Origin: Alphaproteobacteria bacterium
GTDB taxonomy: Bacteria; Pseudomonadota; Alphaproteobacteria; Micavibrionales; Micavibrionaceae
Direction of reading: 5' to 3'
DNA length: 64,000 nt
Assembly (NCBI GenBank): GCA_030424975.1
Contig: JAUHVY010000001.1
Span: 369,093 to 433,092, forward strand
In this document: piece by piece, positions 1 through 9,631 of the stretch
Position numbering within the stretch: the first letter of the stretch is position 1
Layout of the letters: each line of letters begins with the position of its first letter
Notes under the pieces: generated by a model
Seen by the model: only the letters and a program-made list of their open reading frames with translations
Database searches by the model: none
What the model was told of the DNA's origin: nothing
Position numbers and translations under genes: made by a program

Positions 1-483
1 CCTGAAATGTCTGATGAGCAACTTAAAAAAATGAATTTTTACGTTAGCACATTAGCCGTTCCGGCTAGACGAAATGTGGATGATCCTGTCGTCTTAATGG
101 GCGCAAATGCATTCGAAAAGGCCGGTTGCGTTCAATGCCACAAACCGCGCGTTAAAACAGGCGCATATGAAATTTCTGCATTATCCAATCAAGATATACA
201 ACCTTTCACAGATTTGTTGTTGCACGATATGGGGGAAGGGTTAGCGGATAACAGACCCGATTTTGAAGCCAACGGACGTGAATGGCGTACGCCGCCTCTG
301 TGGGGGATTGGTTTGGTCAAGACTGTGAACAAGCATACAAATTTCCTTCATGATGGCCGTGCCCGCAACCTTGAGGAGGCGATCCTTTGGCATGGAGGAG
401 AAGCAGAAGCCTCAAAAGACGCATTTAAGACGATGAGTATAGAGAAACGCACAGCACTCATTGAATTCCTAAGAAGCCTGTAA
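1..483 (+). CDS. Dihaem c-type cytochrome of the DUF1111 (thiol oxidoreductase-like) family, C-terminal part
   Basis: The reading frame is open from the first base of the window, so the 5' end lies outside it and the methionine codon at 7 is probably internal. The visible 160 residues hold one c-type haem site, CVQCH, at nt 127-141, followed by WRTPPLWGIG and the segment NFLHDGRARNLEEAILWHGG. These features match the C-terminal haem domain of the DUF1111 dihaem oxidoreductase family. Such proteins are exported to the periplasm and, in other bacteria, often belong to iron-regulated imelysin loci; no imelysin gene is visible here. Substrate unknown. Confidence 0.8.
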   Translation, partial: PEMSDEQLKKMNFYVSTLAVPARRNVDDPVVLMGANAFEKAGCVQCHKPRVKTGAYEISALSNQDIQPFTDLLLHDMGEGLADNRPDFEANGREWRTPPLWGIGLVKTVNKHTNFLHDGRARNLEEAILWHGGEAEASKDAFKTMSIEKRTALIEFLRSL

Positions 484-524
484 TGTCCTTTTTGTTCTTT
501 GAAAAACGCTTCAATAGTCTGTGT

Positions 525-1226
525 TTAGGCTTGCGATCGCTTAGCAAAAAACGCATGAATTAATCCTGCTTGATAAAACTGAACCGGAAAATCAAAACCA
601 CCTGATGCGATAATGGATGCAACCTGCTTTGGTGGCAGAATTGCAACGTCTTTTGCATATGCTGTCTTCATCTTTTTTATGTTGTCTTCAGATAAATCTG
701 ATTGTGCCATTGATGTTAGCCATGTCTTTAGAAGTTCATTATAATTGTCAGCATTTGTGTCTGATGCTAAATCGGAATTGACGAGAATTCCTGCTGGTGT
801 GAGTTTATTGGCTATTTGCGTAAAGAAAGAACGACGTTCTTCTTCGTCGAGGAAAAAATGAGAAACATTAAAACATGTTGCGGCATTGTGATTTTCCTTG
901 AGGGGTAGGGAATCTATGTAGCCTTCATGGAAAAAACAACGAGAGGTGAGGTTGTTGCGTTCTATATTTTCACGGCAAAATTGCATCATAACACTTGACG
1001 GTTCAACAACTGTAAAAGTCCAATTAGGAAACTTTTCAGCGAGATAAATGATTTCTTTTCCGGTACCCGCACCAACGCTTAGAACACGAGATTGAACAGG
1101 TAATTTATCAAAGATAGGCCCTAGAAAAAAATACAATCCATCGTTTATTGGTGCCATTTTTTTCCATTGTTGGTCATATTTGGGGGCTTGCTGGTCAAAC
1201 AGGTTGTTGAGTTCTTCTTTGTTCAT
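525..1226 (-). CDS. Class I SAM-dependent methyltransferase
   Basis: A 233-residue Rossmann-fold methyltransferase. Motif I is VLSVGAGTGKE (about residues 44-54), and the acidic residue that would bind the ribose follows in FTVVEPSS. Later strands contain AATCFNVSHFF and a stretch resembling post-motif III. No signal peptide or membrane segment is seen. It is transcribed divergently from the Rrf2-type regulator gene at 1326, and the 99-bp gap between them carries repeated GTTACAT elements. That arrangement suggests the regulator controls this gene. The substrate cannot be deduced; small-molecule or quinone-like methyl acceptors are possible. Confidence 0.75.
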   Translation of the reverse strand: MNKEELNNLFDQQAPKYDQQWKKMAPINDGLYFFLGPIFDKLPVQSRVLSVGAGTGKEIIYLAEKFPNWTFTVVEPSSVMMQFCRENIERNNLTSRCFFHEGYIDSLPLKENHNAATCFNVSHFFLDEEERRSFFTQIANKLTPAGILVNSDLASDTNADNYNELLKTWLTSMAQSDLSEDNIKKMKTAYAKDVAILPPKQVASIIASGGFDFPVQFYQAGLIHAFFAKRSQA

Positions 1227-1248
1227 TTGAATCTCTTTTTATATTAAG

Positions 1249-1312
1249 GTAACATTTGAGGTTACATATTTTAGCCGTAAAGGCAATATATGTAATTATA
1301 AAAGTTACATAT
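1249..1312. promoter_or_regulatory. Operator-like repeats between the methyltransferase and Rrf2 genes
   Basis: GTAAC (1249-1253) and GTTAC (1261-1265) form one inverted repeat with a 7-nt spacer. ATATGTAA (1288-1295) and TTACATAT (1305-1312) form a perfect 8-bp inverted repeat with a 9-nt spacer. GTTACATATT also occurs twice in direct orientation, at 1261-1270 and 1304-1313. The second dyad ends 13 nt before the Rrf2 start codon. Autoregulation by the Rrf2 protein is the simplest reading, but it is inferred. Confidence 0.5.
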
Positions 1313-1325
1313 TAAGGGGTATTTT

Positions 1326-1730
1326 ATGAGAAAAGACAGTCGTATATCACGTGTGCTTCATATATTGGTGCATATGGATGCAAATGACGGCTCCATGACA
1401 TCGGCTCATATAGCCCAGATGTTGTCGACAAATCCTGTCGTTGTAAGAAGGATCATGGGTGGTTTAAGGGATGCAGGATATGTACGTACGATTAAGGGGA
1501 GAGGCGGAGGGTGGGTGCTTGCCTGTCCTTTGAGTAGTATAACTCTTTTGGACATATATAATATATTTAATGAAACATCTTTATTTACGATTGGATTAAC
1601 GGATGAGCATTCTGATTGTTTTATAGAGGGGAATATCAATAAGGAACTTGGAAACATTATGAATGATGCTTCAGATCTTATGTTGGGACGTTTTGGTGAA
1701 GTTACTTTAGATCGTCTGAGTAGGCGGTAG
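1326..1730 (+). CDS. Rrf2 family transcriptional regulator
   Basis: A 134-residue winged-helix regulator of the Rrf2 family. The N-terminal half has the DNA-binding fold, with SAHIAQMLSTNPVVVRRIM as the recognition helix region and RTIKGRGGGWVLA as the wing. Only one cysteine (HSDCFIEG) lies in the region where Fe-S-binding Rrf2 proteins such as IscR or NsrR have three, so an Fe-S cluster is unlikely. It looks closer to the YwnA-type branch, which senses by thiol chemistry or not at all. The ATG follows an AAGGGG Shine-Dalgarno sequence. The divergent methyltransferase is the likely target. Confidence 0.85.
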   Translation: MRKDSRISRVLHILVHMDANDGSMTSAHIAQMLSTNPVVVRRIMGGLRDAGYVRTIKGRGGGWVLACPLSSITLLDIYNIFNETSLFTIGLTDEHSDCFIEGNINKELGNIMNDASDLMLGRFGEVTLDRLSRR

Positions 1731-1762
1731 CCGAAAACAATGTTGTTTTCATGTGAAATAAG

Positions 1763-3703
1763 TTAGTAGTGTGGACGGTACTCGCTGTTACTTTTTACCG
1801 TGTTTATAACCTCCCATGACAGGGTATTCGCTTCATTAATAAGTTTGTTTTTACCGAGCGGAATTTTATACCCCGTACTTATCACGCTGCTAATTTTATC
1901 TGTTTTAAAGTTATCTTCTATGTACTTTTGGAAATCAGGGATGTCGTATACAAGGTTGAATGCTCTTCTGTTTTGATGATCCAAAAAGTATTCTGTGAAA
2001 ACAATATTTAATAATACAGGATCATAGTTGGTTTTTGCCATAAGGTATGTATCAATGGCGTTGTAGGTTTCTTCTCGTTGCGCTTCATCAACATTTTCAT
2101 CATCAACCACGTTAAGCAGTTTATGAATAATAGATTTCTTTATTTTTTGATCAATATCTTTTGTTAAAAATACCGCGTCGCCTAATACCGTTTCAGGAGA
2201 TTTAACGGATCTGTTGGAAAATGCTGAGGAAAGAAAATCGGTTAACCAAGCGTATTCTTTTTTTCCTGATGAATAGACTAATGCTTCATATTGTCCCAAT
2301 GTGAAATGGCATAGCACAGCAAAATAAGGGGTGTTACCCGTGTATTTAGATAGGTCTTGAATGTTGTTTTGTAAGTTTTCCAGATCTTCACGATAATAAT
2401 TGCTGCAATCATCTTTGTGGGCAATCAAGGCATGGATATCCCAAAGCGGGTCTAACATATATCTGTCCTTAGCGCTGTAACTACCGATCGGGGTTTTTGA
2501 GATTTCTAAAATTTTGGGTGTTTCAAAGTTCTCTACCGACGTTTTATGATCCTTTTCATAGGCGTGTAATTGTTCGTAGTTTGATAAGAGCGCATCTATT
2601 TCTAATCTGACTTTTTCAGTTATTTTTTCTTTAGGAATATGGGCCGAAATACACTGAGGAAAAGTCATGGTGGAACAAATATCAGAGATATGTTTGAACT
2701 CTTTTTGTTGTGCGAGTTCACTACTATTGGAAACGGAATGAAGGAGAGATTTTAATAGTTCAAACCGATAGTCGAGGTCCTCTATATCTTTATAAATTAA
2801 AAAAGACAATTCTGTCGGATGCTTTTTCAGATTATAGACCGGGAGTATATCTTTTTCCCTCTGTAGCTTATTTTTGTTTTCTTGGAAAAGAGTTAAAGCT
2901 TTCATATCATTTCGCGCGGCATAATAGGAAATGAGTTCTTTTATTAAAGTTTGAGAACTATTTAGATCTTCCAGTACTTTTTTCTCAATGAGGTCAAAAA
3001 TAGGATGGGGTTGGTCATTTTCATGACTTTTTTGAACAATTGAAATCGTAAGTTTGTCGATTTCTTGTTTTAAAATGTTTCGCCTTAAAGCGTTGCCCGC
3101 CATAATGGATATAAATGATGAGAAACGATTTGCTACGTTAAAATCCTTGTGTAGCAGATTTAGTTTTTCATAGATGTCTATAATGTCGTCTCTATTCAAG
3201 TGCTCCGCGCCTTTAGAGAGGGATTTCGGCGTGCAAGTCGTATCATTGAGAAGTTTGATTATAAGGTCCACTCTTTTTTGAGCTGTATATATTTGTACCG
3301 CAGCTTTGCATATAGGCAGGCTCGTACCCTCTGTGTTCAGATATGAAATAACCTCATCATTTTGACCGCGGAGCATATATTGAGCAAAGATCGCGCTACG
3401 GTTATATCTAAAATTTTTTCGGCTTGGATATGTTTTATATGATTGGTCGAGATATTCCTCTGCTTTATCTATGTTGCCTATATTGGCATAACCAAGTGAT
3501 AGGGTATATGCGGGGCCGCTTAATTTTTTTTTATCAGAATCCTGCTGCTCTGAAAGTTGAAAATAAACATTTTCGAGTTGGTTAATTTTCGAACAAAGTT
3601 TTTCTTTTTCGGGGGGGCAATCTAAAACATCTGCAGCGGAGATTGTTGGCGAAAACAAAAATAAAAAATAAATGCAGGCTTTTAGTGTAAATCTGTATTT
3701 CAT
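1763..3703 (-). CDS. Exported helical-repeat (TPR-like) protein of unknown function
   Basis: The 646-residue product starts with a clear Sec signal peptide (basic MKYRFTLK, hydrophobic core, cleavage near ISAA-DV). The first 150 residues resemble tetratricopeptide repeats, for example AYTLSLGYANIGNIDKAEEYLDQ, and the rest is a charged helical region with no family that I recognise. It is probably periplasmic. The downstream neighbour (Rrf2) is convergent and the upstream gap is 302 nt, so the gene is probably transcribed alone. The exported 855-residue repeat protein encoded at 28127 has a similar architecture, but I see no convincing sequence match between them. Confidence 0.7.
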   Translation of the reverse strand: MKYRFTLKACIYFLFLFSPTISAADVLDCPPEKEKLCSKINQLENVYFQLSEQQDSDKKKLSGPAYTLSLGYANIGNIDKAEEYLDQSYKTYPSRKNFRYNRSAIFAQYMLRGQNDEVISYLNTEGTSLPICKAAVQIYTAQKRVDLIIKLLNDTTCTPKSLSKGAEHLNRDDIIDIYEKLNLLHKDFNVANRFSSFISIMAGNALRRNILKQEIDKLTISIVQKSHENDQPHPIFDLIEKKVLEDLNSSQTLIKELISYYAARNDMKALTLFQENKNKLQREKDILPVYNLKKHPTELSFLIYKDIEDLDYRFELLKSLLHSVSNSSELAQQKEFKHISDICSTMTFPQCISAHIPKEKITEKVRLEIDALLSNYEQLHAYEKDHKTSVENFETPKILEISKTPIGSYSAKDRYMLDPLWDIHALIAHKDDCSNYYREDLENLQNNIQDLSKYTGNTPYFAVLCHFTLGQYEALVYSSGKKEYAWLTDFLSSAFSNRSVKSPETVLGDAVFLTKDIDQKIKKSIIHKLLNVVDDENVDEAQREETYNAIDTYLMAKTNYDPVLLNIVFTEYFLDHQNRRAFNLVYDIPDFQKYIEDNFKTDKISSVISTGYKIPLGKNKLINEANTLSWEVINTVKSNSEYRPHY

Positions 3704-4005
3704 AAAATTGCCCTGATAAAGGTTATTATCATTAATGTTGACAACTATAAATATATATTGGCGTTTATATTGTAAAGGGGTTGCACTCGTAAGATTGGCT
3801 TATTTATGGGTGTATACAACGAATTGCCATGCCGATTATTATACCCAAGAGATGAGCAAGTACCCCTAATAGTGTCATTATCAAAATCATAATCAGAAGT
3901 TTTTTAAAATGGAAATAAACCCTTGTAATAATGTGTATTATTTTGCAAAAAATTACTCTGTATGTATATATTAGATACATAAAAGATTAAAAATACGGCG
4001 GGATA
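3704..4005. other. Intergenic region with one possible small hydrophobic ORF
   Basis: This 302-nt AT-rich gap separates the divergent exported-protein gene and the acidic-protein gene, so it must hold promoters for both. No clean -35/-10 pair stands out. GGGTGTATA near 3808 and TATACCC near 3840 form a loose inverted repeat. The only other visible content is the short minus-strand frame listed separately at 3804-3890. Confidence 0.5.
3804..3890 (-). CDS. Possible 28-residue hydrophobic peptide
   Basis: An ATG-to-TAA frame encodes MILIMTLLGVLAHLLGIIIG followed by MAIRCIHP. That is a single predicted membrane helix with one arginine near the C-terminus. Size and composition resemble small membrane peptides, including type I toxins. 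There is no Shine-Dalgarno sequence before the ATG and no visible antisense gene or terminator, so it may be a chance frame in AT-rich DNA. Confidence 0.2.
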   Translation of the reverse strand: MILIMTLLGVLAHLLGIIIGMAIRCIHP

Positions 4006-4605
4006 ATGGCTGATTTAACTGTAAATTCTTATGATACTGATGTTTCTGTTCCTGAGAGTAAGGACCGAATTGATACTTTTGTGAAGGGTTACCTATCTTT
4101 TAATGAAAGTTTGGCGGGGCTGGTTGCGGATAATGACTCTACGGCGCAGGAGCGTTTTATAGAGTATATTCAGCTTTACCAAGGTAAGGCCGGACCTTTA
4201 ATTTCCAAGCTATCTCAAATGACGGACTGGGAAGGGGAGGTTTCCACAATTCAAGCTGAAGGTGCGGATTTATATAATTTTAATGAAACTGCGTTAACAA
4301 CTGATTTTACTGTAGATGCGGTGCAGGAACTAATGGATCATGCTGATCAGGTTGATATCATGGATGTTGCGACGCGGCTACAGTCTGCAAATGAGGAAAC
4401 ACTGAGCATGGAGGAGGCTGAGCAAGCGTTTCATGCGGAACGTTTAATAGCACATGTTAGTGCATTGAGTGTTTTTCAGAGCTTTGAATTGATTAATGAT
4501 ATTGCGCAGTCAAATATGGATGACGTTGATCTGCTTGATGCAGACGCGAATACATTTGAGAGCGAAATAGAGAGCGTTGAATTACGTTCCGGATATTCTA
4601 TATAA
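4006..4605 (+). CDS. Acidic hypothetical protein, probably the N-terminal part of an interrupted gene
   Basis: A 199-residue acidic, mostly helical protein with no signal peptide, membrane segment or family that I recognise. It begins MADLTVNSYDTDVS and ends RSGYSI. The ATG follows a GGCGGGA ribosome site. The stop (TAA, 4603-4605) is followed in the same reading frame by another 72 sense codons, ending at 4824. The frame from 4006 to 4824 is therefore continuous except for one stop codon. A nonsense mutation in an originally 270-residue gene is a good explanation; two genes is the alternative. Confidence 0.6.
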   Translation: MADLTVNSYDTDVSVPESKDRIDTFVKGYLSFNESLAGLVADNDSTAQERFIEYIQLYQGKAGPLISKLSQMTDWEGEVSTIQAEGADLYNFNETALTTDFTVDAVQELMDHADQVDIMDVATRLQSANEETLSMEEAEQAFHAERLIAHVSALSVFQSFELINDIAQSNMDDVDLLDADANTFESEIESVELRSGYSI

Positions 4606-4611
4606 TATATT

Positions 4612-4824
4612 ATGCGTGAAATTGAGGCGGACCTTGTTTCACTGGGTGTGGAATATGATCCTTCTATTTTCGAGCAAAATGATATAGGGGCAGTGATTTC
4701 AGGTGTGAATGCAGCGATTAACGATCACGATGGCTTTATTGAACCGGCTCCGGAAGAGAATGCTCAGGCAAGTTTAGTAACGGCAGGGCCTACGGCGCAA
4801 GCGCCATCTTTTAGAGTGTATTGA
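4612..4824 (+). CDS. In-frame continuation of the acidic protein gene (possible C-terminal fragment)
   Basis: Seventy codons from an ATG that lies 6 nt after the preceding stop and in the same phase. The product is acidic (MREIEADLVSLGVEYDPS) and ends with a proline/alanine-rich tail. No Shine-Dalgarno sequence precedes the ATG; the upstream bases are only A and T. Independent translation is thus doubtful, and it reads better as the severed C-terminus of the upstream gene. A strong hairpin terminator follows 30 nt later. Confidence 0.4.
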   Translation: MREIEADLVSLGVEYDPSIFEQNDIGAVISGVNAAINDHDGFIEPAPEENAQASLVTAGPTAQAPSFRVY

Positions 4825-4854
4825 CACCAAGCTGCGATTTTATATTTATTATAA

Positions 4855-4881
4855 AAACGGCCCCGCAATACGGAGCCGTTT
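4855..4881. terminator. Bidirectional intrinsic terminator between the acidic-protein gene and katG
   Basis: AAACGGC (4855-4861) pairs with GCCGTTT (4875-4881) and CCG (4863-4865) pairs with CGG (4871-4873), around a CAATA loop with one C/A mismatch. The A-rich left flank gives a U-tract for katG transcripts on the minus strand. The right flank is T/A-rich for the plus strand. Confidence 0.7.
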
Positions 4882-4903
4882 AATTACTTAGTTTTCCTTC
4901 GTT

Positions 4904-7386
<2,483 letters not shown>

Positions 7387-9486
7387 ATGAGCGATAAATC
7401 AAGCCAAAATACAGATGGTAAAAAGGTCAATCTCCACGATGATTTTGACAAATCGCGTGGTGACGCATTAATGATTGCGCCGTGTACCGTGAAGGGTACG
7501 AACATTGCAATGGGAAAGGTAACAAAATTTCTTGATGCCTATGAGGAGCCGCAACGCGGACCTGAGTTTGGTGTCGGGTTAGAGGTCTTGAGCGAGCTGT
7601 CACCGGATGCGCAAGAAACATTAAAGGCTAAGTTTGTAGAAGAGCAAACACAACGTATTCAAAAAGCCCATGAACATGTTACCGAAATGTATCGTCGTCA
7701 CCTTTGGATACAGGCGCAAAGCCTGGAGGATTCAGTGGCGAAGCATGGTGGGACTGTTGAATTTAAGAATAGTGATGCACCATTAGAGGATCGGTTTTCC
7801 AGTGCAAAGATTACAGGCATAGATGATAAGAAAACTTTATCTTTGTTGGAGAAGCGTCAATACAATATTCAAAGCACCGCTGCAGCGGCTACTGTTCTCG
7901 CACAGAATGGTGCAAAAAAGAATATATTAAATCATGTTGCCTTTGGGCGTCGTGCTGAAGTGGCCGTGAATAATGGCTACAACGAACTTATCGAGAGATT
8001 TCAGGCGATGGATAGTCCTGAAATTCAAAAATTTATGCACGATCTGGAAGATTTTAAACGTGAGACTGTTCGCGGCCTTGAGGGTCGGGCGTCTATGAAA
8101 ATGAGCTCTATTCCCGATGGTGCCGTTGTTCTGGCCGATAAAATCCCTTCGCTTATGGCGGTGCATGAATTAAAAGACCCGGATACAGATGAGGGGCGTG
8201 TGGCTGCGCTTTTAATTAGGGGAAAAAGCTTAACTGCGCATGCATTATTTGTCGCGCAATCTTATGGCATTACAGTTGGGTTGATCGATCAGGAAACTTT
8301 TGATCGGGCTAATGATCGTGATATGTGCATTGTTTCCGGGTTGGATGATTTGGTTTTGATTGAACCTAACCAAACGGCATTGGATAATTTTAAAGGATTG
8401 ATGGAGGCACAAAGTGACGCGCAGGCCATTATGAATCGTCAATCTAAACAACATAAATCACCAAAGACCCTAGATGGTGCGAAGGTGAATGTTCGTTGCA
8501 ATTACGAAGATGTGAATGAAAATATTATGCGTACGGCAAACCCGGTCGGCTTTGGCCTGGTACGATCTGAAAACCTGTTCAATGATGATGGGGATGTCGC
8601 TGATTTATCGGATGTAACCGAAGATCAATGGTATGAGGCATTTAGGAAAGTCATGACAAACTATGGTGATTTGTCAAAGTCAGGTTACACAAAGGCAACA
8701 ATCAGGTTCATTGATACCGCAGGCGATAAAGTGGAGAAGGCCGGTGGTGTCGCACGTAATAATGAAGAACGTGAAGAATATGAGGGGCCTATTCGTGAAC
8801 GTCAAATGGGAGCTTTGCTAAGGCTGCGTGATGATTTGTCAAAGCCGCATGACGGCGGTAGAACGTATGAGGGGATGCTCGATGTTATGATGCCGATGGT
8901 GTCATCGAACGGACATTTAAAATCGATCCAAAATAAAATTGATACTGTTGCACAAGAGCGTGGGCTGGATTCCATACACATAGGCAGCATGGTTGAAATT
9001 CCGTCATACGTGTATGAGCTCGATAAATCAGAAGCGAAGTTTGTATCGATTGGTTCTAATGATTTGAGTAGCTTTATGCAGGCGCAAAATAGATATGAGG
9101 GAAATAGTGATTTGCTAAACCCTGCTTTCTTAACAGCGATGGAGCAAACAGTAAAAGGCGCGGATGCGGCCGGCATTCCATCCAGTATATGTGGTGACAT
9201 GGCATCTGACCCGAAGATGGTGCCGGTGTTGCTGGGGTTGGGTTTGCGTAACCTTTCAACACAGGTGATAATCGCCCCGCAGGTGAAAACGATTGTTTCT
9301 CGTGTGGACACAGACGAGGCGTATGAGTTGGTGCAGGAAATAAAACAAGCAGACACCCCCGAGGAGCGTATGGCGGTTTTGAGCCGTTTTAACGAAGAAC
9401 GTCTCGGGCTGGCGGTGGGTAAGCCATTATCTATGGATTGGACACCTCCAAAAGGCCCTTATCACCCTTCACCGAGCAATGATTAA
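7387..9486 (+). CDS. PEP-utilising enzyme, phosphotransferase-system Enzyme I-like
   Basis: A 699-residue protein with the domain order of PTS Enzyme I. It has a helical N-terminal region, a swivelling phosphohistidine domain with His285 in KSLTAHALFVAQ, and a C-terminal PEP-binding barrel. The barrel keeps Arg393 (GFGLVRSENLF), MVEIPSYVYE, IGSNDLSSF and Cys602 in CGDMASD, the position of the catalytic cysteine. Canonical Enzyme I has TSH and RTEFLF, so this is a divergent paralogue. It is also longer (about 575 is usual) and has no GAF domain as in PtsP. No HPr or EII gene is visible nearby. The next gene encodes a GgpPS-type enzyme. Confidence 0.75.
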   Translation: MSDKSSQNTDGKKVNLHDDFDKSRGDALMIAPCTVKGTNIAMGKVTKFLDAYEEPQRGPEFGVGLEVLSELSPDAQETLKAKFVEEQTQRIQKAHEHVTEMYRRHLWIQAQSLEDSVAKHGGTVEFKNSDAPLEDRFSSAKITGIDDKKTLSLLEKRQYNIQSTAAAATVLAQNGAKKNILNHVAFGRRAEVAVNNGYNELIERFQAMDSPEIQKFMHDLEDFKRETVRGLEGRASMKMSSIPDGAVVLADKIPSLMAVHELKDPDTDEGRVAALLIRGKSLTAHALFVAQSYGITVGLIDQETFDRANDRDMCIVSGLDDLVLIEPNQTALDNFKGLMEAQSDAQAIMNRQSKQHKSPKTLDGAKVNVRCNYEDVNENIMRTANPVGFGLVRSENLFNDDGDVADLSDVTEDQWYEAFRKVMTNYGDLSKSGYTKATIRFIDTAGDKVEKAGGVARNNEEREEYEGPIRERQMGALLRLRDDLSKPHDGGRTYEGMLDVMMPMVSSNGHLKSIQNKIDTVAQERGLDSIHIGSMVEIPSYVYELDKSEAKFVSIGSNDLSSFMQAQNRYEGNSDLLNPAFLTAMEQTVKGADAAGIPSSICGDMASDPKMVPVLLGLGLRNLSTQVIIAPQVKTIVSRVDTDEAYELVQEIKQADTPEERMAVLSRFNEERLGLAVGKPLSMDWTPPKGPYHPSPSND

Positions 9487-9558
9487 TTCTGTAGATTATC
9501 GGTTATTTTCTAAAAAGTGGCGGTTTTCTTGAACTTTTTCGTTAGGTTTGTTATTAGT

Positions 9559-9578
9559 AATGCACGCCGTGATGCATT
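9559..9578. repeat. Inverted repeat upstream of the HAD-GT20 gene
   Basis: AATGCA (9559-9564) and TGCATT (9573-9578) form a 6-bp dyad with an 8-nt spacer in the 145-nt gap before the HAD-GT20 gene. It may be an operator or the base of a small RNA hairpin; no T-run follows. Confidence 0.3.
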
Positions 9579-9631
9579 GCACAAAAACGGGGTGAAAAAA
9601 TTTAAAAGAAAACAAACAGGAGAAGGTAGCT

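Noticed and set aside
8802-9356. A 184-codon minus-strand frame inside the Enzyme I-like gene
   Set aside because: The plus strand encodes the conserved PEP-binding barrel with catalytic Cys602 over the same bases; the reverse frame is a shadow.
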